Source of the DNA: Lachnospiraceae bacterium
GTDB lineage: Bacteria; Bacillota; Clostridia; Lachnospirales; Lachnospiraceae
Assembly (NCBI GenBank): GCA_017427775.1
Contig: JAFRSD010000043.1
Span: 1 to 64,000 of the forward strand
Reading direction: 5' to 3'
Length of the DNA: 64,000 nt
A program made the position numbers and the translations under genes. This document shows, piece by piece, positions 27,562 to 36,420 of the stretch; positions within the stretch are counted from its first letter, which is position 1; every line of letters starts with the position of its first letter. The notes beneath the pieces are model-generated. The model ran no database searches. It saw only the letters and a program-made list of their open reading frames with translations, and had not been told where the DNA came from.

Positions 27562-28737
27562 TTACTGATAGGGTTTCGGCATCGGCTTCCAGTCCCATCG
27601 CTGATTACGAAAATCGTCAATGGTAATATATTCTGTGATTCCACCCTCGGGAGCATTTCGTATCGTAAAAATGTATCGGTTGGTAATTGCCCTGACTCCG
27701 CGCTCATCACCTTCCGCCGGGAACTCAGCCGTCAGTTTCTTCTCGTGAAAAGAATAAAAGCGCACGACCCCGCCTGTTATTTCCAGAATCTCATCACCCA
27801 CCTGCCATATAGGGGCAGAATAGCCGACGGAATCCGCTATATCCATGATACTGCCGTCCGTCAGTGAATATATTCTGTTGGATGTATCTTTTTGTAAAAC
27901 AGCATAATCACCGATAATGTGTTTTATACTGAGATCGTCACCCTCAAGTATAACCCTGATTTCCCCGGTTTTCAAAGACATTGAGCAGATTTCGGTTCGA
28001 AAGATTCTCCGGAAGTCATCACTCATAAAATCCTCAACCGGTTCCGTCGTGTATCCGGTAGAGAAATAAACATTCTCACCGACAATAGAAAGCGTATCCA
28101 CCGAATAACAATAATGTCCGGAAAGCGTTCTCCTTTCAGCATTTTTTACTGAAAGATCAATTACCCAGAACCCGGTTTCCGGCTTTTCTCTTAAATTCCC
28201 GTTACTGTCATATTCATCACTGAATGTAAGGATTAAACAATTACCACTCGCAGTCCAATGCGTGATTTCTTCGGTATCCTCCAACACTAGGATTCTCTCA
28301 CGGGAATTGCCGGTTGCATCCATCTTCCATACTTCAAACCGATTATATCCGATTTCATTGGAAACATAATAAATCATTCCCTGAATCTTACATACACAGG
28401 CAACATATCCAATATAGGCGTCACATTCCGGATTCTCATTTGAGGAACTCAATCCTTTATGCATGCATTCCGAACGCATACAGATCGGTGCGTCAATCTG
28501 TTGATTCAGATTATAACTTCTCAGAATTCCGTTTTCATTTGTATCGAGATACAGTACTTCGTCATCGCCGTAGACTGCCCTGGGTTCATTTCCGTAAACC
28601 ACATCCGATGAAGCCTGCTTCTTATGTTTCTTTCCGCAGGAAACAAGCATAAGAATACAAGCACCAAGTAACAGTATAATAATCCATTTTATACCGTTAT
28701 CCCTGTGATCTGTTTTGGTAAGCTTCCTTCCGCTCAT
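27562..28737 (-). CDS. Lipoprotein with propeller-like repeats and Cys cluster
   Basis: A 391-residue protein. A membrane segment ends in the lipobox LVSC followed by GKKHKK, so it should be lipid-anchored outside. The mature part shows repeated short strand patterns (VLYLDTNENGILRSYNL, IYYVSNEIGYNRFEVWKM, VYFSTGYTTEPVEDF, IYSLTDGSIMDI) typical of a beta-propeller. An early motif CMRSECMHKG...CDAY has three Cys and a His in the CxHx(n)CxAY pattern that I recall from related Clostridial lipoproteins. Function unknown. It lies 17 bases upstream of the ABC ATPase, so it belongs to the same operon. Start ATG 28737 has GAGAGG close by. Confidence 0.8.
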   Translation of the reverse strand: MSGRKLTKTDHRDNGIKWIIILLLGACILMLVSCGKKHKKQASSDVVYGNEPRAVYGDDEVLYLDTNENGILRSYNLNQQIDAPICMRSECMHKGLSSSNENPECDAYIGYVACVCKIQGMIYYVSNEIGYNRFEVWKMDATGNSRERILVLEDTEEITHWTASGNCLILTFSDEYDSNGNLREKPETGFWVIDLSVKNAERRTLSGHYCYSVDTLSIVGENVYFSTGYTTEPVEDFMSDDFRRIFRTEICSMSLKTGEIRVILEGDDLSIKHIIGDYAVLQKDTSNRIYSLTDGSIMDIADSVGYSAPIWQVGDEILEITGGVVRFYSFHEKKLTAEFPAEGDERGVRAITNRYIFTIRNAPEGGITEYITIDDFRNQRWDWKPMPKPYQ

Positions 28738-28796
28738 AGTCCTCTCCAATGCGAATATGGCGGAAGGAAATCCCTTCCGCCGCAATCAAACTATCA

Positions 28797-30155
28797 CTAA
28801 TTCCGATACTGGGCCGCGTAAGCAAGTGCCTCATCGTAAAGTGACGAAAGTTTTCTCTTACAATCAGCCAGTTGCTCCGCGTACTCCTCTTTAGACCCGT
28901 AAACCTCCCGAATCTCCTGTTCAGACAGGAACAGCATTCTGTCATATTGCCCTGATAGTTTTTCTAAATCCTGTGCTTTGGGGAAGGACAGAATCATGTC
29001 ATTGGGGCAGGAAGACAGTTTTGCATTCTCATAATAACGGTTTCTCTCTGCAACAGTTGAGAACCAATCACTTCCTTCCCCGACGGGAAAGATGAAATCC
29101 TTCAACCCAAACATCAGCTTCGGGAAGAACCAGTTACGGTTCTCGTCTATTGCTTCTCTTTTCTCCGAACCGAAAATAAGAAGATTCCCATATGATACAT
29201 CCGTATAAACCAGATTCAGCAACGCAAATGCGTCATCCGGGCGCTTCGAATTGCTTCGAATCCCCATTGAGAAATTCAGACGGCCGGGCGGAATCATTAT
29301 TCCACCCAAAACCAATTGCGGACAATCAGCTATTTCAGGTCCTGTCTCGAGTGAACTCAGGATAGCAACAGACCAATCATCCTGCAGGTCCTCCGTAAGT
29401 CGTCCCTGGTCATACAATTCCATCAGGAAGGTTTCCCACTTGTTATACTTTTCCTCCTGAAAAGGATTCACGGCTTTTCCTTCTTCGTCAAACATCCAGC
29501 CGTAATAAAATCCCCATCCCCAGATGTCGGAAGAAGATAAACCAAAACGGCAATAGACTTTTCCGTCATCCGGTAATACCGACTCCAAATCACCCGGGTC
29601 ATCAACGTTAAAGGAAGACGGAATCTTCCCGATCTTTTTCGGATTGAAAACTACTGCTTGGTAAGGTATCGTGGTAGAACAATTCGGAACGGAGAAAACC
29701 TTTCCGTTATATTGAACGCTTTCCCACAAAACTTCCGGAATAGAGTCTTTTAATTTGCTCCCCGTCAGATAATCGTCGAGGCAGAGATACTTTCCTTCCT
29801 TCAATGCGTTTTCGGCACTGTCAATGCTCACACCAATCACCGCAATATCAGCTTCAACGCTATCCGAAAACTCACCGTACTTCGTATAATCGTCACCACA
29901 GACAAATCTCACACGGAACGAATACCCGTCCGACGCCAATTTGTCATTTATTCGTTTACTGAGCACGTCAGGTTCTTCCCCCAGTTCCGGAAGTAGCCAT
30001 ATCACTTCGGTGCCATCAAACGATTGAGCCTCCTGCATTTTGCTGTTTGCTTTTTTGCTACATCCGGAAGAAAACAATAACAAACCTGTAAAAAGAATTA
30101 CCTTGCACTTATGTAAGACACTAAGCCAAGTTTTCCGACCCACTGCTTTGCTCAT
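28797..30155 (-). CDS. Solute-binding-like lipoprotein (paralogue A)
   Basis: A 452-residue lipoprotein with lipobox FSSGC, then an extracellular solute-binding-protein fold: EVIWLLPELGEEPDVLSKRI, ADIAVIGV, KYLCLDDYLTGSKLKDSIPE, GKVFSVPNCSTTIPYQAVVFNPK, PDDAFALLNLVYTDVSYGNLL. It aligns along its length with the protein at 30192-31568, so the pair is a tandem duplication. Family-1 binding proteins normally serve importers; here the operon ends in an ABC-2 exporter, and no MalF/MalG-type permease is present. ATG 30155 has GGGAG upstream. The region is AT-rich. Confidence 0.8.
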   Translation of the reverse strand: MSKAVGRKTWLSVLHKCKVILFTGLLLFSSGCSKKANSKMQEAQSFDGTEVIWLLPELGEEPDVLSKRINDKLASDGYSFRVRFVCGDDYTKYGEFSDSVEADIAVIGVSIDSAENALKEGKYLCLDDYLTGSKLKDSIPEVLWESVQYNGKVFSVPNCSTTIPYQAVVFNPKKIGKIPSSFNVDDPGDLESVLPDDGKVYCRFGLSSSDIWGWGFYYGWMFDEEGKAVNPFQEEKYNKWETFLMELYDQGRLTEDLQDDWSVAILSSLETGPEIADCPQLVLGGIMIPPGRLNFSMGIRSNSKRPDDAFALLNLVYTDVSYGNLLIFGSEKREAIDENRNWFFPKLMFGLKDFIFPVGEGSDWFSTVAERNRYYENAKLSSCPNDMILSFPKAQDLEKLSGQYDRMLFLSEQEIREVYGSKEEYAEQLADCKRKLSSLYDEALAYAAQYRN

Positions 30156-30191
30156 GTTTTCTCCCAATACATGTATCAGATAATCCAATTA

Positions 30192-31568
30192 CTATTTCAG
30201 AGAAGCTGCAATCTCATCATATAACTTTGATAATCGCACTTTTGTTTCTTCCATTTCCGAACGATACTTATCGACAGAACCGAATTTTCTCAATATATCT
30301 TTCTCCGAGAGAAATATATTGACATCATAGTCCGCATACGCTTCCGACAGTTCCTGATACTTCGAATGGCTAAGCACTTTATCAAGCGGAGTATTCTTAT
30401 AACATTCAACGCCATCATAATACTCCATCCGTTCTTCTACGGTAGCGAAATATCCTAATACTTCACCATCGACAGGAATCAGAAAGTCATTCAGCCCAAA
30501 ATACAGTTTTGTCATCTCGTAATGATTATTGATATCGACTTCTTCCGGATTATTGGTCCCATACACCAGAAGATTTCCATAAGAAGGATCCGTATAAACC
30601 AATTGTAACAGTTCAAAAGCCTCTTTCTGACGTGATGAATCACTCCGGATACCCGTAGTTAAGCTTACACGGCCGTTATATGATTTCGGTTCTCCTAAAG
30701 GGATCCCGATACAATTACCCTTTCTCGGTTTCTCATTAGATGAGCTGATCATAATTGCCCAGTCATCCTTCGGCTCTCTGGTGATTTGCCCGTTTGCATA
30801 TAATTCATTAAAGAACTTCATCCATGACAGATAATCTTCATTAAGAAAAGGATTCTCTATTTTCCCTTGTCGAGTAAACACAATACCATTTATAACGAGA
30901 TAATCATAAATTGTCATAAAATCCACAGAACCGCAAGCATAACAAACTTTTCCTCCATTTGGAAGAATACTCCGCAGTTCTTCCGGGTCGCCATTCCAGA
31001 AATCCTCCGGCACGGAATTAATTTGTGTCGTATCAATCCACAGACACTCATATGGGGTAACCAACGCACAATTCGGAACAGAATAATGTTTACCTTCAAC
31101 TTCAACGCTTTGCCATTGTGCCTCCGGAATAACCGTTTTTAAACTACTTCCGTCAAGGAAACTATCCAGACAGATATAATCTCCCCGTTCAATAAAAGCT
31201 TTTGCCGATAGAATACCACTCCCGTCCAATCCGACTACTGCAATATCCGCCTTTATTTTGGGCGCACCGACATTATACTCCTCATCCGCCTCAACACACA
31301 TAAACCGTACACGGTAGGAGTATCCGTCCTGTTCCAGTTTCTCATTAATCCGTTTGCTTATTACATCAGGTTCTTCCTGCAACCCAGGTACAAGCCAAAT
31401 TATTTCCGAGCCGTCATATACAACGCTCTGATTTGCTGTCCCCGTGGGTAGTGTTGATTCATTCTCCTTTGAACTTTTCCCGCAACCAAAAAGAGCAAGT
31501 GAAACAAACACCATCATCAGAATGAACACAAAACACTTTGGGCGCACCCTATAATTATCGTTTTTCAT
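30192..31568 (-). CDS. Solute-binding-like lipoprotein (paralogue B)
   Basis: A 458-residue lipoprotein with lipobox LALFGC. Conserved blocks shared with paralogue A include EIIWLVPGLQEEPDVISKRI, KHYSVPNCALVTPYECLW, SLTTGIRSDSSRQKEAFELL and LVYTDPSYGNLLVYG. The Ser/Thr-rich segment after the Cys is a short surface linker. First gene of the operon, with a promoter 56 bases or more upstream. I start at ATG 31568 (MKNDNYRVRPK), after AAAGGG. Ligand unknown; sugar or peptide binding cannot be told apart from sequence. Confidence 0.8.
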   Translation of the reverse strand: MKNDNYRVRPKCFVFILMMVFVSLALFGCGKSSKENESTLPTGTANQSVVYDGSEIIWLVPGLQEEPDVISKRINEKLEQDGYSYRVRFMCVEADEEYNVGAPKIKADIAVVGLDGSGILSAKAFIERGDYICLDSFLDGSSLKTVIPEAQWQSVEVEGKHYSVPNCALVTPYECLWIDTTQINSVPEDFWNGDPEELRSILPNGGKVCYACGSVDFMTIYDYLVINGIVFTRQGKIENPFLNEDYLSWMKFFNELYANGQITREPKDDWAIMISSSNEKPRKGNCIGIPLGEPKSYNGRVSLTTGIRSDSSRQKEAFELLQLVYTDPSYGNLLVYGTNNPEEVDINNHYEMTKLYFGLNDFLIPVDGEVLGYFATVEERMEYYDGVECYKNTPLDKVLSHSKYQELSEAYADYDVNIFLSEKDILRKFGSVDKYRSEMEETKVRLSKLYDEIAASLK

Positions 31569-31623
31569 TCGAGAACCCTTTCTTTCTACCAAAGAGTATA
31601 AGTCAATCTATACCCAAGAATTA

Positions 31624-31651
31624 TTATAGCATATGATTTCGGAAAGACAAA
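31624..31651 (-). promoter_or_regulatory. Promoter for the lipoprotein/ABC-2 operon
   Basis: TTGTCT (31651-31646), 16 bases, TATAAT (31629-31624), with a leader of about 50 bases. No other good promoter is evident before the permease gene, so all five genes may be one unit. Confidence 0.65.
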
Positions 31652-31721
31652 TGTATTATGTGGTATATTTTCGTCATTATGCACACGCTTTTGGGGAGTC
31701 CGGAATTCTCTCTGTTACCAT

Positions 31722-33038
31722 CTAGTATCCCGCATTAAAAATCGAATCTCCCATCAGGAAGTATTCCTTTACGCTCGCGGCAAATTTCCGGCTTGCCTCC
31801 GAATTCGGGTTATACATACGGAAATACATATAACTGAACCGCGAATTCCGGTCATGCCGGTCCGCACCGCGCGTGTAATCATGGGCTTGTCCGGAATCGT
31901 ACACTTCGCCCCAGGTCAGGTCACGCGCAAGGATCTGCTTGGCCGCCTTGTTGGCGCTCACGATGCGTTTCTCGTACCATCCGCCTTTCTCATATGTCTT
32001 GTTCACCCAGTTATTATAGGCTTTGGAAAATGCGCACGCCGCATTTCTCGGATAGGTAACCGAGAACTGGTTCGCCGCATAAATCACGTCGTACATGGAG
32101 GAGCCGGAGTTATACATCCGGTTTTTCACCACCTGCCCGGTACACAGCTGGTCGATAAATACATCGTCCGACTCCGAGAAGATCAAAGCCGTGAGCAGAT
32201 CCTCCTCGGTGGCATTTTTCGGCACCATTGAGCTCTCTCCGGTGGACAGATAGTCGCAGAAGCAGTATCCGATGCCGCCGTTATAATCGACACGGTACCA
32301 GTTGGCCTCATTGCACCGTCCGGTCACGTGCACCTTTGTTCCGGTCTCAAACTTCCCGATGATCTTTCCGTTATTGGAGTTCGGCAGGTCGCGCACATTT
32401 ACCGTACTCACAACCGTCATCGTCTTATCCATATCGGCAAATGTGTATGCCTGCGCTACTGCCGTAGGCGTAGGGGAATTGGTCACGGTCTTCGTCGGTT
32501 CGGCGGTAGGTGCCTTCGTAGGTTCCTTGGTCGGCGCTTGTGTGGGCGCTTTGGAAGGCGTCTTCGTAGGCGCCTGGGTAGGAGCTTTGGTCGGCGCCTT
32601 CGTAGGTGCTTTCGTCGGGGCTTTGATCGGCGCCTTCGTAGGTGCTTTTGTAGGCTCTTTCGTAGGTGCCTGGGTCGGTGCGATTGTAGGTGTTACGGCC
32701 GTCGTCGCGGTAAGTCCCGGCGTCTCTGTCTGCGTGGGCTCTCCCTCCGGCGTCAGCTGTCCGTCAGGTGTTACCGTATCCTGTCCGCCGGGTGTCGTTT
32801 CTTCACCAGGGTCCTCTTCTCCGGTCGGAACGGGCGTCGGCGTATCGAACGGCATGGCAGTCGGCGTGTTGACCGGTGTCGGAGCATTCGTCACATCGGA
32901 CGCAACGAAAGAAGCCGGTGTTACGTCTGCAACACCGGCTTTCCGATCAATCAGCCAAATGTTTGCGGCGGAATAAACAATCCCGAGGATTGCTACGATT
33001 CCGATCGCAATTAAAATACCTGACTTTGTCTTCTTCAT
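31722..33038 (-). CDS. Cell wall hydrolase, SH3b and SleB-like domains, Pro/Thr linker
   Basis: A 438-residue secreted or anchored protein: N-terminal hydrophobic helix (GILIAIGIVAILGIVYSAA), then a very long Pro/Thr/Lys linker (about 36-196) with KAPTKAPT-type tetrapeptide repeats, an SH3b domain (VVSTVNVRDLPNSNNGKIIG... YRVDYNGGIGYC) and a C-terminal SleB-like domain with EEDLLTALIFSESDD, GQVVKNRMYN, VIYAANQFSVTYP. SleB enzymes cleave peptidoglycan, mostly in germination or wall turnover. The Glu in LIFSES is a plausible catalytic acid. Ribosome site is weak; it starts 14 bases after mscL and may be coupled to it. Confidence 0.85.
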   Translation of the reverse strand: MKKTKSGILIAIGIVAILGIVYSAANIWLIDRKAGVADVTPASFVASDVTNAPTPVNTPTAMPFDTPTPVPTGEEDPGEETTPGGQDTVTPDGQLTPEGEPTQTETPGLTATTAVTPTIAPTQAPTKEPTKAPTKAPIKAPTKAPTKAPTKAPTQAPTKTPSKAPTQAPTKEPTKAPTAEPTKTVTNSPTPTAVAQAYTFADMDKTMTVVSTVNVRDLPNSNNGKIIGKFETGTKVHVTGRCNEANWYRVDYNGGIGYCFCDYLSTGESSMVPKNATEEDLLTALIFSESDDVFIDQLCTGQVVKNRMYNSGSSMYDVIYAANQFSVTYPRNAACAFSKAYNNWVNKTYEKGGWYEKRIVSANKAAKQILARDLTWGEVYDSGQAHDYTRGADRHDRNSRFSYMYFRMYNPNSEASRKFAASVKEYFLMGDSIFNAGY

Positions 33039-33052
33039 CTGATCTAAGTTTC

Positions 33053-33535
33053 TTAATCTTCCTTAGGGAGTTCGGATGTACAATGCGGGCAACGGGTTGC
33101 CTCAATGCTGATCTCGCTCTTACAGAACGGGCACTTCTTGGTGGTAGGAGCTGCCGGAGCCTCTTCCTTCTTGGTAAGGCTCTGTGCCTTGTTGAATGCC
33201 TTCACAACGAAGAACAGGCAGAGTGCCACGAGCAGGAAGCTGATAATAGCGGTAATAAATGCGCCGTAGCCGAGGCAGATATAGCCTGCGCCCTGGTAGT
33301 TCTCGAGCGTCTTAACAGCCGCGTCAAATCCTTCCGGAAGCGTTGCGGGCTCTTTCAAAATAACAAATGCATCGGTGAAATTCGCCTTGCCGCCGGTCAG
33401 AACGCCGATTACGGGCATCAACACGTTGTTAACGAGTGCGGTGATGATCGCGCTGAATGAAGCGCCGATGATCATACCTACGGCAAGATCGATCATATTG
33501 CCGCGCATAATGAACTTCTTGAATTCTTTGAACAT
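33053..33535 (-). CDS. mscL: Large-conductance mechanosensitive channel with C-terminal zinc ribbon
   Basis: A 160-residue protein. MFKEFKKFIMRGNMIDLAVGMIIGASFSAII is the MscL N-terminus and first pore helix; the second helix is FITAIISFLLVALCLFFV near 93-110. MscL opens under membrane tension to release solutes in osmotic downshock. The unusual part is the tail after residue 130: CPFC (135-138) and CPHC (149-152) form a zinc ribbon in place of a plain C-terminal helix. ATG 33535 has AAAGGAG at 8 bases; a GTG two codons earlier is less likely. Confidence 0.93.
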   Translation of the reverse strand: MFKEFKKFIMRGNMIDLAVGMIIGASFSAIITALVNNVLMPVIGVLTGGKANFTDAFVILKEPATLPEGFDAAVKTLENYQGAGYICLGYGAFITAIISFLLVALCLFFVVKAFNKAQSLTKKEEAPAAPTTKKCPFCKSEISIEATRCPHCTSELPKED

Positions 33536-33600
33536 AAACACTTCTCCTTTCGATATTGGTCCCGTCCGGATCAGTCTCCGGAGCCGGGTCCGAAATAAAC

Positions 33601-34080
33601 TCAGGATCTGGCGAGTCCGGTTAGACCGGTGCGGACCAGTTCCAAAATCTGAAATGAAGAGAAGTCGTTGATAAAGCTGTCAACCTTCGCGGGTTCTCCG
33701 GTAAGGCGGAGCATCATTGTCTCGGGTGAGACATCCACCACCTTGGCGTCGGTGCGTTCCGCTATGGCGAGCGCTTCCTTGCGCTTCTCCGAATCAGCGG
33801 TGTTTACTTTCAAAAGGAGCAGTTCACAGCAGACCGAGCTGTCCGGAACAAGTTCCCTGACGGAGATGACATCCTCTAACTTCAGCAGCTGTTTCACGAT
33901 CTGGCTGAGTGTCTCCTCCTCTCCGCTTGCGACGACGGTCATGCGACTGATGCTCGCATCTTCCGTTTCGCCTACGGAAAGGCTTTCGATATTGTAGCCG
34001 CGGCGCGAGAAAAGTCCCGAAGTACGGGCCAGAACGCCGGCCGTATTCTCCACCAGAATCGAGAGAACGATCTTTCTCAT
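33601..34080 (-). CDS. ilvN: Acetolactate synthase small (regulatory) subunit
   Basis: A 159-residue protein with the ACT domain MRKIVLSILVENTAGVLARTSGLFSRRGYNIESLSVG and the C-terminal domain (AIAERTDAKVVDVSPETMMLRLTGEP... ILELVRTGLTGLARS) of IlvH/IlvN. It activates acetolactate synthase and confers valine feedback. No ilvB large subunit, ilvC or ilvD is near, so it is an orphan copy relative to a usual ilv operon. The start at 34080 has GGAGG at 6 bases; the longer upstream frame is leader. Confidence 0.94.
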   Translation of the reverse strand: MRKIVLSILVENTAGVLARTSGLFSRRGYNIESLSVGETEDASISRMTVVASGEEETLSQIVKQLLKLEDVISVRELVPDSSVCCELLLLKVNTADSEKRKEALAIAERTDAKVVDVSPETMMLRLTGEPAKVDSFINDFSSFQILELVRTGLTGLARS

Positions 34081-34160
34081 CAGAGCCTCCAAAAGTAAAC
34101 TAATCCACCCATAATTGTACACACGACGACAGGGTATGTCAAGGTTAAAGCCCTTGTTTC

Positions 34161-35120
34161 TCAAGAGCGTTCAAAGTATTTCGCATGGTTCGAAAGCTTC
34201 TTCACAAGTGCCTTCGGCAGCATGCGGTAATGCTTGCCGAGCAGGAATCCCATGTACTTTGCCGCACATTGCAGCACGAATTCCGCCATGGCAAAATAAG
34301 CATGTTCTTTCCGCAGTTCAGCGAGCATGTATTTCACATATTTCACGCCCTCTTTCTCCGAAGAGAAGCGGCTGAACAGCTCCGCATGAACCGCCTGGTT
34401 CACGCCGCTGTCGAAGTTCCTGCGGAACGTTCCCGTTAGGGAGAACGAGTGCCCGTGCTCCACGACCGCAGCCGCCTCGTAGAACACCGTATAACCGCTT
34501 TCGATCGCTTTCGCGGCAAATAACATATCCTCGCCGAACAGTACCGGCTCCTCAAACCCGTCCAGGCAGAAGAAACGGTTTCTGTGATACAGGCAGCACA
34601 CGTCCGAGCAGAATATTGTCTTGATCCCGAGCTCGCGGACGTTTTTCGCCGTCTTCCGCAGTCCGGACGCCGGATAGTTGAAGTGTTGCGTGTGACGGAC
34701 GATTCTGTCCGCTCCCGCAGGGGCAACCTGTCGCGCGTATACCGCGATGATATTGTTGTCACTCTCCATCGCGTCAGCCATGGTCCGGAACAGATTGGTG
34801 TCCGCCGGAACCGCGTCGGCCGTCATGCAGAGCACATACGGCGCGTGACATGCGGCAATGCCGCGGTTTCTCACCCCGCCGTGGTCAAACTCCGCTCTCG
34901 GAAAAGCTTCCGCCGCGATCTCGACACTGTCCGCGCCGGCATTTGCCTGCAGTTTCCGGATACGGGCAAGAAGCTTCTCCTTCTCGTCCTCCTCACCGGA
35001 AAGCGTAAGCATGACCTGCAGCTTCCCGGGCAACTCGCTCTGCCGGAATATCATCTGTATCAGTTTGTAAAACCTGCGGTCCGGCCGGTATACCGGGATC
35101 ACTACATCCAGTCTGTTCAT
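34161..35120 (-). CDS. Family 2 glycosyltransferase
   Basis: A 319-residue GT-A fold enzyme: DVVIPVYRPDRRFYKLIQMI at the N-terminus, FDHGGVRNRGIAACHAPYVLCMTADAVP (the TADA element replacing DXD), CLYHRNRF, and VLFGEDMLFAAKAIESGYTVFYEAAAVVEHGH, which is the acceptor-site GEDM motif of rhamnosyltransferase-like members. It probably adds a sugar to a cell-surface polysaccharide; donor and acceptor are unknown. No other polysaccharide genes adjoin it. ATG 35120 has AGGAG upstream. Confidence 0.9.
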   Translation of the reverse strand: MNRLDVVIPVYRPDRRFYKLIQMIFRQSELPGKLQVMLTLSGEEDEKEKLLARIRKLQANAGADSVEIAAEAFPRAEFDHGGVRNRGIAACHAPYVLCMTADAVPADTNLFRTMADAMESDNNIIAVYARQVAPAGADRIVRHTQHFNYPASGLRKTAKNVRELGIKTIFCSDVCCLYHRNRFFCLDGFEEPVLFGEDMLFAAKAIESGYTVFYEAAAVVEHGHSFSLTGTFRRNFDSGVNQAVHAELFSRFSSEKEGVKYVKYMLAELRKEHAYFAMAEFVLQCAAKYMGFLLGKHYRMLPKALVKKLSNHAKYFERS

Positions 35121-35156
35121 TCCGTCTCCTGTCCCGTCTTCGGGATTTCTCTTCTT

Positions 35157-35192
35157 ACAAAACAAGGGCACATGCCGGAACATGTGCCCTTT
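35157..35192 (-). terminator. Terminator after DUF6465 gene
   Basis: Eleven-base stem AAGGGCACATG/CATGTGCCCTT with a 6-base loop, then a T-rich tract on the minus strand. Confidence 0.85.
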
Positions 35193-35216
35193 CCATTCAT
35201 GATCGTAAACCGTTGA

Positions 35217-35693
35217 TTACAGCTCAACCTTACCGGTTACATCGCCGTTTACTACATAGTAAGCTGCGTTGTCCTCAGGCTTAACATAAAGGGTGATGTC
35301 CTTGATGGCTGCCTTGTTGTCAGCGGCATATGCCTTCTTAGCAGCAGCAACGATATCCTCGGTGTTGATCTCCTTGCCGGCGAACTGAAGAACAATAACG
35401 GCATCCTTCTTGGTAACAGCCTTCTTAACGCTCTCAGCCTTCTTTGCAACAGCCTTCTTGGCAGGCTCGATTGCCTTCTCAACAGCCTTCTTAGCGGGCT
35501 CAACCTTCTTCGCAACAGCCTTCTTAACCGGCTCAGCCTTCTTGGCAACTTCCTCGGTCTTCTCGGCAACAACCTTCTTAACGGTCTCAGCCTTCTTCGC
35601 AACAGCCTTCTTAGCAGGCTCAACCTTCTTTGCAACCTCTGCAGCCTTCTCGGTTACAACAGCCTTAACTTCTTCCACTTTCTTGGTAGCCAT
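35217..35693 (-). CDS. DUF6465-type protein with histone H1-like Lys/Ala/Pro repeats
   Basis: A 158-residue protein. Residues about 1-100 consist of near-repeats of the type KKVEPAKKAVAKKAE and EKTEEVAKKAEPVKK, extremely Lys/Ala/Val-rich. The C-terminal 55 residues (AVIVLQFAGKEINTEDIVAA... ITLYVKPEDNAAYYVVNG) match the small DUF6465 domain as I recall it. Such tails resemble bacterial histone H1-like DNA-binding proteins, so nucleoid or RNA binding is a reasonable guess, not shown. No signal peptide. ATG 35693 has GGAGGAG upstream. It is followed by a strong terminator, indicating a monocistronic and probably highly expressed unit. Confidence 0.82.
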   Translation of the reverse strand: MATKKVEEVKAVVTEKAAEVAKKVEPAKKAVAKKAETVKKVVAEKTEEVAKKAEPVKKAVAKKVEPAKKAVEKAIEPAKKAVAKKAESVKKAVTKKDAVIVLQFAGKEINTEDIVAAAKKAYAADNKAAIKDITLYVKPEDNAAYYVVNGDVTGKVEL

Positions 35694-35899
35694 ATCAGTT
35701 ACTCCTCCGTATAAAATGGTTTTAATCGATCGGCTCACGCCGTCACATTCTTATGCTACAAGAGTTATGATACCCAAAAAAGTAAGCAAATACAAGGCTT
35801 CCCGTGCATTTTCTACCTTTTGCCGAAGAACGAGGGCACTTCTCTTTCAATCTTCGCTAACTTATCCAAAAAGCGCACGGTTTTTATACTGTTTTTAGA

Positions 35900-36385
35900 C
35901 TATTTGTCCATATCTTTCGAAGCTTTCCGACGATTTATGGAAGAGTTTTTTCCACGCAGGATAAACCATAAAAGCGCCAGAGCAATCAGTGCGCCGCAGG
36001 AATCGATCAAAACATCCGCCGGCCGTCCTGCCCGGTCGGGGACATAGGTCTGGTGAAATTCGTCAAGCGAAGCGAGGCAGACCGTCAGGGCAAATGCTAT
36101 GACGAACGCCTTAAGATTCCGGACTCCCGTCCACGCGTATACCGCCCAGAATACGAGCAACGCGAGGATCGCGAACTCCGTCATGTGCGCGCCTTTTCGA
36201 ATGATATGTTCAAGCGTATGCCGCGCTTCCCCGCCGGGATCTCCGCCGAACAGCTTCATAACCGCTTCCGCAACGGCTCCGGAAAGGCTTCCCGACTTTT
36301 CTCCGTCCTGCGCCGAGAATCCGAAGATCACCGAATACCATAGTATTACGGCGGCTGCCGAACCGATTCTTTTAAACCACTTCAT
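35900..36385 (-). CDS. VanZ-like membrane protein
   Basis: A 161-residue protein with four membrane helices and VanZ hallmarks: WYSVIFGFSAQDGEKSGSLSG, HIIRKGAHMTEFAILALL and LASLDEFHQTYVPDRAGRPADVLIDSCGA. VanZ family members occur widely and are linked to teicoplanin resistance in one case; most have no known function. Start ATG 36385 has GGAG upstream. Read with the upstream lipoprotein gene (36421-37638), 35 bases apart. The roughly 200-base region beyond its 3' end (35694-35899) holds the leader of the DUF6465 gene and nothing else I can identify. Confidence 0.88.
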   Translation of the reverse strand: MKWFKRIGSAAAVILWYSVIFGFSAQDGEKSGSLSGAVAEAVMKLFGGDPGGEARHTLEHIIRKGAHMTEFAILALLVFWAVYAWTGVRNLKAFVIAFALTVCLASLDEFHQTYVPDRAGRPADVLIDSCGALIALALLWFILRGKNSSINRRKASKDMDK

Positions 36386-36420
36386 GGTATGCTCTCCGTT
36401 CGTTTTCAATCCTTCGCGCA

